A stretch of 64,000 bases of DNA from Synechococcus sp. MW101C3 (GCF_002252635.1 NZ_NQKX01000010.1:1-64000), one strand, 5' to 3'; shown: positions 18,556 through 27,594, counted from the stretch's first letter. Translations and numbers: made by a program. Notes: generated from the sequence alone by a model not told the origin.

Positions 18556-18582
18556 TCCACGCCTCTCCCCCCGGGTGCATCC

Positions 18583-19371
18583 ATGGCCGTCCTGGCCCTG
18601 CGCGGTGAACCGATTGGCCAGTTGGAGGCCGTTCTGTTCGACAAGGACGGAACCCTCAGCCATAGCGAGCCATTGCTGACCAGGCTGGCCCGCACCCGCA
18701 TCGATCTCTGCGAGGCACGGGTGGCGCCTGAGCGCCGCCTTGAGCTGCGTGAACTGCTGGAGCGGGCTTATGGGCTCACGGGCGATCGCCTCCACCCTGC
18801 CGGAACCACTGCGGTGGCCAGCCGCAGCCACAACCTCATCTCCACCGCCACGGTGTTCTGCCTGGTGGGACTGGGCTGGCCGGAAGCCCTCCGCCACAGC
18901 GAGGAGGTGTTCTTTTGCACCGATGCTGCGCCGGGGGAGGATCAGGCCGCTGCTGTGGCTTTGCCTACCCAGGGCCTGGAGCGGCTGCTGGCTGAGCTCG
19001 ACACTGCGGGCGTGGTGATCGGGGTGATCAGCAACGATCAACCCACAGGTATCGAGCGCTTTCTGAGGGCCCATCAACTTCAGCACCACATTCGTGGCAT
19101 CTGGAGTGCCGATCACAAGCCCGCCAAGCCCGACCCGGGCGCCGTGCATGGGTTCTGCAGGCAGCTCGGTGTGGAACCGGCGGCCTGCGCCCTGATCGGC
19201 GACGCCGACAGCGATCTATCCATGGCTGAGGCCGCAGGAGTTGCCGTGGCCTTGGGGTATCTCTCCGGCTGGCTCACACCACCGGCGCTCGACGCCCGCT
19301 ACCCCCGCATCCACCATTGGTCGGAGCTCACTGTGCTGGAGGCACCGGGCACCAACGGATCCGCTACCTGA
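18583..19371 (+). CDS. HAD-superfamily hydrolase
   Basis: 262 aa. HAD motif I LFDKDGTLSHSE near residue 18, motif II GVISND near 146, motif III Lys in WSADHKPAKPDPG and motif IV LIGDADSDLSMAEAAG near 207. The cap domain between motifs I and II indicates a subfamily IA phosphatase. Substrate not identifiable. It lies between rpsA and metK, all on the plus strand. Confidence 0.85.
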   Translation: MAVLALRGEPIGQLEAVLFDKDGTLSHSEPLLTRLARTRIDLCEARVAPERRLELRELLERAYGLTGDRLHPAGTTAVASRSHNLISTATVFCLVGLGWPEALRHSEEVFFCTDAAPGEDQAAAVALPTQGLERLLAELDTAGVVIGVISNDQPTGIERFLRAHQLQHHIRGIWSADHKPAKPDPGAVHGFCRQLGVEPAACALIGDADSDLSMAEAAGVAVALGYLSGWLTPPALDARYPRIHHWSELTVLEAPGTNGSAT

Positions 19372-19431
19372 GTACGAACCCCTGAGGATTCAGGGAATAG
19401 GCTCACCCCTCTAGATCCCTTTTCCACCGGC

Positions 19432-20706
19432 ATGGCGCGATACGTCTTCACGTCCGAATCGGTCACCGAAGGGCATCCCGACAAGATCTGCGACCAGATC
19501 AGCGACGCGGTGCTCGATGCCCTGCTCAGCTCCGACCCCACCAGCCGTGTGGCCTGTGAAACGGTTGTCAACACCGGGCTCTGCCTGGTGACGGGGGAGG
19601 TCACCACCAACGCGAAGGTGGATTTCACCAGCCTGGTGCGAGGGGTGATCGAACGGATCGGCTACAGCGGAGCGCGGGCCGGCGGCTTCGACGCCCACAG
19701 CTGCGCCGTTCTGATCGCTCTCGATCAGCAATCTCCCGACATCGCCCAGGGAGTCAATGAAGCCGATGACCACGATGGCGACCCGCTCGATCTGGTGGGT
19801 GCCGGCGACCAGGGAATCATGTTCGGCTTCGCCTGCGATGAAACGCCGGAGCTGATGCCGCTGCCGATCAGCCTGGCGCATCGCCTCTCCAGGCGCCTCG
19901 CCATGGTGCGCCACGAGGGGACGCTTCCTTACCTGCTTCCCGATGGCAAGACCCAGGTGAGTGTGGTGTACGAGCATGGCCGCCCCGTGGCCATCGACAC
20001 CCTGCTGATCTCGACCCAGCACCTGGCGGAGATCACCTTTGCCGATGGCGCGGTGGTGAGCGACGAAACCACCCTGCGCGAGCGGATCGCCGACGACCTG
20101 TGGACGCACGTGGTGGAGCCGGCCACTGCCGATCTCTACATCCGCCCGTCCCGCAGCAGCACCCGCTTCCTGGTCAACCCCACCGGGAAATTCGTGGTGG
20201 GCGGGCCGCAGGGGGATGCCGGACTCACCGGCCGCAAGATCATCGTGGATACATATGGCGGCTCTGCCCGCCATGGCGGCGGTGCCTTCTCCGGCAAGGA
20301 CCCCACCAAGGTGGACCGCTCTGCGGCCTATGCCGCCCGCTTCGTGGCCAAAAGCCTCGTGGCGGCAGGGCTTGCCCGCCGCGTGGAAGTGCAGCTGAGC
20401 TACGCGATCGGTGTGGCCCGCCCGGTGAGCATCCTGGTGGAGAGCTTCGGCTCAGGCCTGCTCGGCGATGAGGCACTCACCGCCCTGGTGCAGGAGCATT
20501 TCGACCTGCGGCCCGGGGCGATCATCGACGTCTTCGGGTTGCGCACCCTTCCCCAGGAGCGCGGTGGTCGCTTCTATCAGGACGTGGCGGCCTACGGCCA
20601 CTTCGGCCGCAGCGACCTCAACCTCCCCTGGGAGAACGTTGACGCCATGGCGGCCAAGCTGAGGCAGGCCACGGCCGATCGCATTCCAGCCGGAAGCGCC
20701 GCCTGA
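19432..20706 (+). CDS. metK: S-adenosylmethionine synthetase
   Basis: 424 aa. Makes SAM from methionine and ATP. Family motifs: [20 protein letters not shown] at the N-terminus, [12 protein letters not shown] near 123 and the flexible-loop [19 protein letters not shown] near 280. The product supplies PrmC and, after decarboxylation, SpeD, both encoded in this window. A small hairpin (CCTGA/TCAGG) lies in the 60-nt leader, but no SAM riboswitch fold was recognised. Confidence 0.97.
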   Translation: MARYVFTSESVTEGHPDKICDQISDAVLDALLSSDPTSRVACETVVNTGLCLVTGEVTTNAKVDFTSLVRGVIERIGYSGARAGGFDAHSCAVLIALDQQSPDIAQGVNEADDHDGDPLDLVGAGDQGIMFGFACDETPELMPLPISLAHRLSRRLAMVRHEGTLPYLLPDGKTQVSVVYEHGRPVAIDTLLISTQHLAEITFADGAVVSDETTLRERIADDLWTHVVEPATADLYIRPSRSSTRFLVNPTGKFVVGGPQGDAGLTGRKIIVDTYGGSARHGGGAFSGKDPTKVDRSAAYAARFVAKSLVAAGLARRVEVQLSYAIGVARPVSILVESFGSGLLGDEALTALVQEHFDLRPGAIIDVFGLRTLPQERGGRFYQDVAAYGHFGRSDLNLPWENVDAMAAKLRQATADRIPAGSAA

Positions 20707-20721
20707 CTGGAGGCCTCCGCC

Positions 20722-22011
20722 ATGTCCGGGGCGGGACCGCAAGCCCCGTTCTGCCTGGGGATTGACCTGGGCACCAGCGGCCTGCGCCTTGCCCTCGTCG
20801 ATGCGGCAGGACTGCCGGTGGCTGCAGGCGAGCGGGCCTTGCCCTACCCACAGCCGTTTGAACAGCCCGGCGGTTGGCGCTCCGGACTGATGGCCCTGGT
20901 TCAATCCCTGCCGGCAGCCTGGCGGCAGCAGGTGGCGGCCCTCAGTGTGGATGGCACCTCCGGCACCCTGCTGGCCTGTCGCCCCGATGGTGAACCACTG
21001 GGGGAGGCGCTGTCCTATGCACTGGCCTGCCCAGAGCAAGCCGCCAGCCTGGTCGCACTGGTGCAGCCCGGATCACCGGCCCGCAGCAGCTCCGGCAGCC
21101 TGGCGAGGGCGCTGCGGCTTCTGGAGGTCCACGACGCGCTGCAGGAACCAGCCCTTCTGCTCCGCCATCAGGCCGACTGGGTGATGGGCTGGCTGCTGGG
21201 GAACTGGCGCTGGGGGGAGGAAGGCAACAATCTCAAGCTCGGCTGGCAGCTGGAACCAGGCCTCTGGGCGGGCGCCATCGGCGAGCAGCACTGGTCGGGC
21301 GCGCTGCCGGAGATCGTGGCCAGTGGCACCGCTCTGGGCCCGTTGCATGCCCCAGCGGCCGCCGCCCTGGGTCTGCCGCCTGGCTGCCTGGTGATCGCAG
21401 GCACCACCGACGCCAACGCGGCCGTGCTGGCGGCGGCACCACGGGATCACGAAGGGGTTGCCGTGCTGGGGAGCACGTTGGTGCTGAAGCAGTTCGTGGC
21501 GCACCCGATCCAGGCGGCCGGGGTGAGCTGCCATCGCGTGACTGGGCGCTGGCTGGTGGGAGGGGCCTCGAATGCGGGCGGCGTGGTGCTGAGGCGCTTC
21601 TTCACCGATCAGCAATTGCGGCAGCTGAGCCGTCAGATCGACATACGCCGCCCCAGCGGGCTGGATCTGCTGCCGCTGCCGTCGGCGGGTGAGCGTTTCC
21701 CGGTTGACGATCCCACCCTGGAGCCGGTGCTGGAGCCCCGGCCGGTCAGCGATGTGCGGTACCTGCAGGCCCTGCTGGAGGGCCTCAGCCGTATCGAGGC
21801 ACAGGGCTGGGGGAAACTTCAGGAGCTCGGCGCGCCGGCCGTGCAGCAGGTGGTGACGCTGGGGGGTGGGGCCCGCAACCCCCAGTGGTGTCAGCTGCGT
21901 GAGCAGCTGTTGGGAGTCCCGGTGCGCTGCCGACCGGGTGTGAGCTGCGCTTTCGGCTCAGCCTTGCTGGCCCAGCGAGGCTGGCGGCAATGGCTGGCTG
22001 GCCGAGGATGA
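20722..22011 (+). CDS. FGGY-family carbohydrate kinase (ribulokinase/SePSK-like)
   Basis: 429 aa. Sugar kinase of the FGGY/ASKHA fold: first phosphate loop LGIDLGTSGLRLALVD at the N-terminus, AGTTDANAAVLAAAP near 228, and GGGARNPQWCQLREQLLGVPV near 383. The length is close to the cyanobacterial D-ribulose kinase-like SePSK rather than the larger xylulokinases. It starts 15 nt after metK, so is probably co-transcribed. The substrate is not shown by sequence. Confidence 0.82.
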   Translation: MSGAGPQAPFCLGIDLGTSGLRLALVDAAGLPVAAGERALPYPQPFEQPGGWRSGLMALVQSLPAAWRQQVAALSVDGTSGTLLACRPDGEPLGEALSYALACPEQAASLVALVQPGSPARSSSGSLARALRLLEVHDALQEPALLLRHQADWVMGWLLGNWRWGEEGNNLKLGWQLEPGLWAGAIGEQHWSGALPEIVASGTALGPLHAPAAAALGLPPGCLVIAGTTDANAAVLAAAPRDHEGVAVLGSTLVLKQFVAHPIQAAGVSCHRVTGRWLVGGASNAGGVVLRRFFTDQQLRQLSRQIDIRRPSGLDLLPLPSAGERFPVDDPTLEPVLEPRPVSDVRYLQALLEGLSRIEAQGWGKLQELGAPAVQQVVTLGGGARNPQWCQLREQLLGVPVRCRPGVSCAFGSALLAQRGWRQWLAGRG

Positions 22012-22039
22012 TGACCATGGAACCGTCTGCCTGCCTGCG

Positions 22040-22159
22040 ATGAACGAACGACTGCGCACCGTCATCTCCATGGGGCTGTTCGTTGTTCTGGCGGGCTATG
22101 TGGCCTTCAGCGGCGTGCGGCTGGGGCTGCTCCTCTGGCAACGCTTCGGGGCCGGCTAG
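22040..22159 (+). CDS. Small membrane protein, 39 aa, function unknown
   Basis: Translated directly: MNERLRTVISMGLFVVLAG, then a hydrophobic helix to the end WQRFGAG. One predicted transmembrane segment with positive charges at the N-terminal side. It is 28 nt after the FGGY kinase and 59 nt before the DUF2470 gene, in the same direction. No family recognised; judged a possible gene from position and composition. Confidence 0.5.
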   Translation: MNERLRTVISMGLFVVLAGYVAFSGVRLGLLLWQRFGAG

Positions 22160-22218
22160 AGGCGCAGGGGCGAGCAGGGCAGCCAGAATCGCGCTTCGTC
22201 CCACTCCTTTGCGCGTCG

Positions 22219-22494
22219 ATGTCCGCCGATCCCCTCACCTCAGCCGTCAGCGCACGCATCTGCGCCCACATGAACAACGATCACGCCGAGGCCGTACTGG
22301 CCTACGCCCGCCACTACGGCGGAGTGGCAGACGCCCAGGCGGCCCACATGCTTCAGGTGCTGCCGGAAGCCATGGAACTCGACGTGGATGGCGCCACCAT
22401 CTCCGTACCCTTCGATCACCCGCTCACGGACAGTGAGGACGCTCACCGGACCCTCGTCGCCATGCTGCGGGCCATGCCCTCACAGCCGGGCTGA
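22219..22494 (+). CDS. DUF2470 domain protein
   Basis: 91 aa. The segment ARICAHMNNDHAEAVLAYARHYGG followed by MLQVLPEAMELDVDG matches the DUF2470 domain, found alone or at the C-terminus of HugZ/HutZ-type heme and pyridoxamine-oxidase-like proteins. Here it stands alone; any heme or tetrapyrrole role is only suggested by that association. Confidence 0.75.
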   Translation: MSADPLTSAVSARICAHMNNDHAEAVLAYARHYGGVADAQAAHMLQVLPEAMELDVDGATISVPFDHPLTDSEDAHRTLVAMLRAMPSQPG

Positions 22495-22588
22495 GCGGCG
22501 TCTCAGCCGCAGGGATCACAATGGCGCCGGTTGGGAAGGCTGAGGAGACACGGCAGGTGGGAGTCCTGCCACTCCCCGCCCACACGCC

Positions 22589-23287
22589 ATGTTCCGGTCG
22601 TTTTTGAGCGGCTGCTGTGAGCTGCTCACCATCTCGGTCTGCCCACGCTGCCGCCAACCGTTGCCCAGCCGAGAGCAGGCGAGGCTTCTGTGCCTGCCGT
22701 GTCAGGAGCACCTGGAGTTCACCGGCATCGGGCTGCAAGGAACCGAGCCGCTGCCCTGGTGGAGCCTGGGCGCCTATGACGGCGCCTTCCGCCGCGAGCT
22801 GCTGGGACTGCGCAAGCGCCCTGATCCGGCCATGATTTCTGCCCTGGCGCGCAGCCTGGGCGCCACCCTGCCGGACGCACTCTGCCGTGACGGGCTGCTG
22901 GTGGCAGTGCCGAGCTGGAAGCGCCGGGCGAATCCCCTGCCGGAACAGATCTGCGCCGGACTCCCCCTGCCGGAGGCCGCGCTGCTGCGCCGCCGCCACG
23001 CCACCCTCGGGCAACACCACCTCAATCGCCAGCTGAGGGAGCGGAACCAGGCTGGCTCGTTCTGCCTCAGTGCCGAAGGCGAGCGGTTGGCCGAGCAAGG
23101 CCTGCGCGCCTGCGGCGACTTGCCGGCCCCCACCTGGAGGAAGCAGCAGGTGCTGCTGGTGGACGACATCCTCACCACCGGCGCGACGGCGCAAGCCGCC
23201 GCTTTGGCCCTGGGACAGGGGGGATTCCAGGTGGCGGGGCTGCTCTGTCTGGCCCGCACGCCAGCAAGAAGGCGCCACGCGCCGTGA
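22589..23287 (+). CDS. comF: ComF-family phosphoribosyltransferase-like protein
   Basis: 232 aa. N-terminal zinc-binding cysteines (CPRC near 29-32 and CLPC near 45-48), a middle PRTase-like region, and the PRPP-binding motif VLLVDDILTTGAT near 191-203. ComF is a DNA-uptake factor in competent bacteria. dprA elsewhere in the window also points to natural transformation. Just upstream of tRNA-Phe. Confidence 0.85.
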   Translation: MFRSFLSGCCELLTISVCPRCRQPLPSREQARLLCLPCQEHLEFTGIGLQGTEPLPWWSLGAYDGAFRRELLGLRKRPDPAMISALARSLGATLPDALCRDGLLVAVPSWKRRANPLPEQICAGLPLPEAALLRRRHATLGQHHLNRQLRERNQAGSFCLSAEGERLAEQGLRACGDLPAPTWRKQQVLLVDDILTTGATAQAAALALGQGGFQVAGLLCLARTPARRRHAP

Positions 23288-23319
23288 TCTAAGATCCGGG
23301 AGCGCTGCGGCCGCAGCCT

Positions 23320-23392
23320 GCCGGGATAGCTCAGTTGGTAGAGCAGGCGACTGAAAATCGCCGTGTCCCCAGTTCAAATCTGGGTCCTGGCA
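23320..23392 (+). tRNA. trnF: tRNA-Phe (anticodon GAA)
   Basis: 73 nt cloverleaf: acceptor GCCGGGA pairs with TCCTGGC (one G-U), D-arm AGCTCAGTTGGTAGAGC, anticodon loop CTGAAAA, T-arm CCAGTTCAAATCTGG. Confidence 0.95.
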
Positions 23393-23567
23393 TCCACCAT
23401 TTCTGGCCTACAGCCTTTTCGTGCCGCGATTTTCGGGCACCGTGCGCTGTGTAGTTCTGCCTGGCTTCGTGCTCAGCCGCTGAAACTCCGGGTCGATTCC
23501 GGCGTCGGCGGCGGTCACCAGGCCGGGGCTTGCCGAAACTTCCATTGCCCTCCCCGACGCAGCTTTC

Positions 23568-23807
23568 ATGATGCGCACCCCCCCCGAGTGGGACTCGAAT
23601 CAACTGTTCAACAACGCCGACAGCTTTGGCATGTCGTTTGATCAGGCCTGGCAGGCCTCTCTGGCGGCCGACCCCTCCCCGGACCTGAGCGAGGCGGAGA
23701 GGCTCGCGGCCATCCTGGACGCCCTGAGTGACCACCCTTTCGCCATCAACCAGCCGGATCTGGTGGCCCAGGTGGCGGCGTTCCGCCTGCGGTTGCTGGG
23801 CGGCTAA
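23568..23807 (+). CDS. Hypothetical protein, 79 aa
   Basis: 79 aa (ATG ATG start; the second ATG at 23571 is equally possible). Soluble, with a helical AERLAAILDALSDHPFAINQPDLVAQVAAFRLRLL C-terminal half and no hydrophobic segments. I do not recognise the family. It lies between tRNA-Phe and cpcT and its stop codon sits inside a hexanucleotide repeat. Confidence 0.6.
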   Translation: MMRTPPEWDSNQLFNNADSFGMSFDQAWQASLAADPSPDLSEAERLAAILDALSDHPFAINQPDLVAQVAAFRLRLLGG

Positions 23808-23843
23808 GGCTGAGGCTGAGGCTGGGGCTGGGGCTGGGGCTGG
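23802..23843 (+). repeat. Imperfect hexanucleotide tandem repeat
   Basis: Seven consecutive units of GGCTRR: one GGCTAA, two GGCTGA and four GGCTGG. It begins at the end of the upstream hypothetical gene (TAA stop inside unit 1) and lies 100 nt before cpcT. Confidence 0.85.
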
Positions 23844-23943
23844 GGCATGCTGCACCGCAACGTTCTTCGGCTTCCACTACAGGCTTCCAGCAAAGGCTCC
23901 GGCCAGAAACTGCCAGCGCAGGCTCCGCTCATAGGATCCGCTC

Positions 23944-24540
23944 ATGACCACGACCCTGCGCCGTCTGGTGGAGATGCTGAGCGCCGGCTTCAGCAACCAG
24001 CACCAGGCGTTTGAGAACCCACCGATCTACGCCCACATCCTGGTGGCCTTCCGTCCCGTGCCGCAGCTCGGAGAAGGTGCCTTGCTGCTGGAGCAGTCTT
24101 ATGCCTTCGCACCGCGGCAGCCCTACCGGATCCGCATCCTGCGGGCTGAGGCGTCACCGGATGGCTCGGTGCGCATCCATAACCACGCGTTGGTGGAGGA
24201 GAAGCGGTTCTGGGGGGCTGTGGAGGAGCCGGAGCGGATGGCGACGATCCAGAACGACGACCTGCGCCTGCTCAAGGGCTGCTCGTACGTGGTTCGCCAG
24301 CAGGGAGAAGGTTTCGTGGGCGAGGTGGAGCCCGGCTGTGGTTGCCTGGTGGAACGCAAGGGGAGCGTGGCCTACCTGGTGAGCAGCTTTGAGCTCGATC
24401 CCCGCGGGATGCGCACGATCGACCGCGGCCACGATCCGGAAACCCACCAGCAGCTGTGGGGATCAGTGGCTGGCCCCTTCGAGTTTCAGCGAACCCACGA
24501 TTACAGCGCAGAGATCCCAGCCGATTGGTTCGCCGCCTGA
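23944..24540 (+). CDS. cpcT: CpcT/CpeT-family phycobiliprotein lyase
   Basis: 198 aa, CpeT/CpcT family (DUF1001 fold): NPPIYAHILVAFRPVP, EQSYAFAPRQPYRIRIL, GCGCLVER and SSFELDPRGMRTIDRGHDP are family signatures. CpcT attaches phycocyanobilin to Cys153 of the phycocyanin beta subunit. Both CpcB copies in this window keep Cys153, and no phycoerythrin genes are present, so CpcT is favoured over CpeT. First gene of the phycobilisome cluster. Confidence 0.88.
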   Translation: MTTTLRRLVEMLSAGFSNQHQAFENPPIYAHILVAFRPVPQLGEGALLLEQSYAFAPRQPYRIRILRAEASPDGSVRIHNHALVEEKRFWGAVEEPERMATIQNDDLRLLKGCSYVVRQQGEGFVGEVEPGCGCLVERKGSVAYLVSSFELDPRGMRTIDRGHDPETHQQLWGSVAGPFEFQRTHDYSAEIPADWFAA

Positions 24541-24706
24541 GGCATGACCGGGGCGGGCGGCACAGCCTGCCCCACCAACTTCAAGACTTCTTCATGAAGA
24601 GAATGTCATGAACTCTTATTTTGTAAAGGAGTATGTGTGGATGCTTTTCATTCACCAAGATCGCGACGAGAGCCTCTAGCTTCTACCACCAGCACAACAC
24701 TTTCGC

Positions 24707-25525
24707 ATGCCTCTGCCCCTGCTCGAATACAGCCAGATCGCGCAAAATGCCCGCGTCAAAAGCTATTCCGTCGGCAGTGAGGAGGATCCCCGCCGCTCCC
24801 CCGAAGGTCTGCGCCGCAGCCCTCAGGACATGGACGCTTTGATCGAGCGCTCCTACCGCCAGATCTTCTTCCACGCCTTCAAAGTCGACCGCGACGCCGC
24901 CCTGGAATCGCAGTTTCGCAACGGCCAGATCACAACACGACTCTTCATTCGCGGTCTTCTGCTATCGCCGCGATTCCGTGAAGGCTTCTATCGCTGCAAC
25001 AGCAATTACGCGATGGTGGATCAGATCGTCGGCCGCGTTCTCGGCCGCAAAGTGAATGGGGATGGGGAACGGCTCGCTCTCTCCATTCTGATTGCGCAGC
25101 GCGGGCTTGAAGGCTGTGTCGATGCCCTGCTGGAGTCGAATGAGTATCTCGATCGTTTCGGCGAGATGGACGTTCCCCAGCAATTGGGACGTGTGCTGCC
25201 TGGCAACCCCGGCGGTGAGCTGCCGTTCAACCAGCAAGCCCCCCGTTACACCGCTTACTGGAGGGACGCCCAGTCCAAACGAGCGCCTGCAGGGCCCTTC
25301 CGCGGCACCCGCTCCTGGGGCAGCACCCCCCACATGGTGATGGGCACCGACGTGATGGCTCCCGGCCCGGTTCCCGTTCAGGTGTCGCCCACCTGGAAGA
25401 ACGGCCAACCACCACGCCTTGCGATGAATCTCTGGCTGCTGGCCGGAGCCCTCGGCGCTCTCGAACTGGTGAGGGTGCTGCTCACAACGGCTGGCGCCAT
25501 GCTGAGCACCGGTTCCGGGGGCTGA
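24707..25525 (+). CDS. cpcL: Rod linker with C-terminal membrane helix, CpcL-type (CpcG2)
   Basis: 272 aa. N-terminal PBS linker domain (ARVKSYSVGSEEDPR, DALIERSYRQIFFHAFKVDRD, FIRGLLLSPRFREGFY) identifies the CpcG family. Unlike rod-core CpcG1, the C-terminus is hydrophobic: about residues 240-263 (NLWLLAGALGALELVRVLL) can form a membrane helix. This architecture is that of CpcL, which anchors core-less phycocyanin rods in the thylakoid and delivers energy mainly to photosystem I. The leader (24541-24706) is AT-rich for this genome and holds a CTTCATGAAG palindrome. A classical cpcG may lie elsewhere. Confidence 0.82.
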   Translation: MPLPLLEYSQIAQNARVKSYSVGSEEDPRRSPEGLRRSPQDMDALIERSYRQIFFHAFKVDRDAALESQFRNGQITTRLFIRGLLLSPRFREGFYRCNSNYAMVDQIVGRVLGRKVNGDGERLALSILIAQRGLEGCVDALLESNEYLDRFGEMDVPQQLGRVLPGNPGGELPFNQQAPRYTAYWRDAQSKRAPAGPFRGTRSWGSTPHMVMGTDVMAPGPVPVQVSPTWKNGQPPRLAMNLWLLAGALGALELVRVLLTTAGAMLSTGSGG

Positions 25526-25607
25526 GTCCCAAGCGTGAGCAAGGGCTTGGGCGCCCATGGCCCAGGCCCATCGTTCATCTTCAGATGGCTTGCCCAGGCA
25601 GCCCGCT

Positions 25608-26195
25608 TCAGGCCGTCAGTTCATCCATGAAGGGTTGTTCCTCGTCCTCGGGGAACACATCGTCGGCTTCGCTGGGACGTTCAGGGCGCTCCAAGGCTGC
25701 CGGCATGGAACGCGCCTTCGCCAGCGACGGCTCCTGAACATGGAGGCCGAACACCTTGGCCCCGCTCATGGCGCCAGCAGCCTCAGCAGCGGCCAGATTG
25801 TCCCTGTCGCCAGGCTCGGGCGGCGATGCTTCGAGCAACGATTCTTCCAACGGGCGCCCTTCGACCTGCGCGCGGCGCCTGGGCTGGGCATGCAGCACCT
25901 GCAAACGCGGCGGCGCGGCATTGGCTTCAGCAACTACCCCCTGTGTCCCCTCCAGCAGCGACTCCAGAGAGGCAAGCCGTTGGCCGGTGGCTTCCAGCAC
26001 ATCCACCAGAGCGGCGGCGCTGCCGGCTTGCACCGAAGCCTGCTCTTCCAGGCACCGCTTCTGCTCATCCCAGCGGCCCATGCGCTCTTCCAGCTCCAGC
26101 AGACGGAGGGTGAGCGTTTCGCAGATCACACTGAGCGACTGGAGCTGAAGGCTCATGCGATGGGACCAGGAATCCGCCGCAGGCAGGGACGTCAT
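25608..26195 (-). CDS. Coiled-coil hypothetical protein in the phycobilisome locus
   Basis: 195 aa from MTSLPAADSW; the open frame upstream is antisense to cpcC1. Residues about 15-75 are rich in Leu, Glu and Gln with heptad-like spacing (SLQLQSLSVICETLTLRLLE), predicting a coiled coil; the C-terminal half is charged, Pro-rich and probably disordered, ending DEEQPFMDELTA. I do not recognise a family. It is divergent from cpcC1 over about 210 nt and convergent with cpcL, so it may be regulated together with rod genes. Confidence 0.65.
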   Translation of the reverse strand: MTSLPAADSWSHRMSLQLQSLSVICETLTLRLLELEERMGRWDEQKRCLEEQASVQAGSAAALVDVLEATGQRLASLESLLEGTQGVVAEANAAPPRLQVLHAQPRRRAQVEGRPLEESLLEASPPEPGDRDNLAAAEAAGAMSGAKVFGLHVQEPSLAKARSMPAALERPERPSEADDVFPEDEEQPFMDELTA

Positions 26196-26405
26196 GGCTT
26201 CACACAACAGACCAAGGCATGGCCGGATGGTATCGGCGTTGGCGGATGGCGCCAGATCTCTGCTTTGTAACGATTCTGGAACCAGGCGCTGGAGGTTGTA
26301 GTCCCCCCATAGGATCCCGCTAATGCCAGACCCGTCCGCGAGTGCCGCGCCGTGTACGGCACCCTCCCGACAGGCCCTGTCTCCCCACCCCCGGCTCGCA
26401 CGCCC

Positions 26406-27251
26406 ATGACACTCGTCAACGCTGCCTATCTGGGCATTGACCGTTTTTCGACCTCGCAAAACAAGGAAAACTGGCTGAACGCCACCGAATCCGACAAGGC
26501 CACATTGATTCGGGCTGTTTACCAGCAGGTTCTCGGCTTCCAATACGTCCTCAAGAGCGATCGCCTTGAGGGTCCTGAATCCCTGTTCCGTCGCGGCTAT
26601 CTGAGTGTGCGCGAGCTGGTTCGCCAGATCGCCAAGAGCAGCCTCTACCGCAAGCGCTTCTTCGAAAGCACCAACCCCTACCGGTTCATCGAACTCAACT
26701 TCAAGCATCTTCTCGGGCGCGCTCCCCAGAACAAGGCCGAAATGCTTGAGCACTTCACCATCCTGCAGGAGCAGGGCTTCGACGCCGAAATCGATTCCTA
26801 CATCGACAGCGCCGAGTACCAGGAGCGTTTCGGAGAAGATCAGGTCCCTTATCTCCACGGCTGGAATTACTCCGCCGGGCAGCAGGGCCTTCAGTTCTCC
26901 TACCTCCTCCAGCTCACCCGCGGCGTGGCCGCTTCTGTGAAAGGTGATCTGGCCAAGAACCAATCCCGTCTCAACCCCTCCATTCACAAGGAAGCCCCCA
27001 TTCCGGTGGTGAGCCCGAATGCCTGCGGTTCGGCTTTCCGCAAGGTGGAAGACGATGGCGTCACCCGCATGGGCGTGGGTGCTGGCCAGCAAGGCCGCAC
27101 CTATCGCGTTGAGATCACTGGTTTCAACAACTACAAACTGCACAAGCGCAGCAACCGTGTGCGCTTCATTCCGTTCGACAAACTGCTGGAGTACCAGCAG
27201 CAGATTCACCGCCAGGGTGGCAAGGTTGCCAGCCTCACACCAGTGAACTGA
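26406..27251 (+). CDS. cpcC: Phycobilisome rod linker polypeptide CpcC, copy 1
   Basis: 281 aa from MTLVNAAYLGIDRF; upstream residues are not conserved. N-terminal PBS linker domain (about 15-180; RFIELNFKHLLGRAP, EIDSYIDSAEYQERFGED) and C-terminal CpcD-like domain (about 225-281; RTYRVEITGFNNYKLHKR). It joins phycocyanin hexamers in rods and sets their spectra. cpcD follows 31 nt later. A second CpcC (30440-31291) is clearly homologous but diverged, so the two may occupy different rod positions. Confidence 0.95.
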   Translation: MTLVNAAYLGIDRFSTSQNKENWLNATESDKATLIRAVYQQVLGFQYVLKSDRLEGPESLFRRGYLSVRELVRQIAKSSLYRKRFFESTNPYRFIELNFKHLLGRAPQNKAEMLEHFTILQEQGFDAEIDSYIDSAEYQERFGEDQVPYLHGWNYSAGQQGLQFSYLLQLTRGVAASVKGDLAKNQSRLNPSIHKEAPIPVVSPNACGSAFRKVEDDGVTRMGVGAGQQGRTYRVEITGFNNYKLHKRSNRVRFIPFDKLLEYQQQIHRQGGKVASLTPVN

Positions 27252-27282
27252 TCTTTTTCTCCATCCCCTCGCCATCCCAGCC

Positions 27283-27501
27283 ATGAAGGTCTCCGCAGGC
27301 ACCCGCGGCAGCAGCTTCAGCAGCAACCGCCAAGTCACCATCAGCGTCACCGGCATCGTCAACAACGACTATGTGCGCAGCTCTGATTGCGTCATGCAGG
27401 TTCCCTACACCCGCATGAACGACACGCTTCGGCTCGTGAACCGCCTTGGCGGCAAGGTCACCAACGTCTCTGTCAGCGGCGGCGATATCGCAGCTGATTG
27501 A
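27283..27501 (+). CDS. cpcD: Phycobilisome rod-capping linker CpcD
   Basis: 72 aa, a single CpcD domain (QVTISVTGIVNNDYVRSSD, VPYTRMNDTLRLVNRLGGKV). The 8-9 kDa CpcD caps the distal end of phycocyanin rods and limits rod length. It is in one unit with cpcC1 and followed by a terminator. Confidence 0.95.
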   Translation: MKVSAGTRGSSFSSNRQVTISVTGIVNNDYVRSSDCVMQVPYTRMNDTLRLVNRLGGKVTNVSVSGGDIAAD

Positions 27502-27567
27502 TTCCGGCGGATGACCCACCCCGCCTAGCGCCTGAAGCCTGGGGCCCTTCCTGGGCCTCTTCTCATC

Positions 27568-27594
27568 AAACCTCCTCCATGGGAGGTTTTTTTT
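27568..27594 (+). terminator. Terminator of cpcC1-cpcD
   Basis: AACCTCC / GGAGGTT stem with a 6-nt loop followed by a run of eight T. Confidence 0.88.

Noticed and set aside
17260-19149. 629-codon minus-strand open frame
   Set aside because: Antisense to nrdR, rpsA and the HAD gene; no family similarity, typical shadow frame.
19372-19431. Possible SAM riboswitch before metK
   Set aside because: Only a small 5-bp hairpin in 60 nt; no SAM-I, SAM-II or other known fold could be drawn.
24608-24679. 23-codon frame in the cpcL leader
   Set aside because: No conservation evidence, no recognisable motif and poor composition; more likely untranslated leader.
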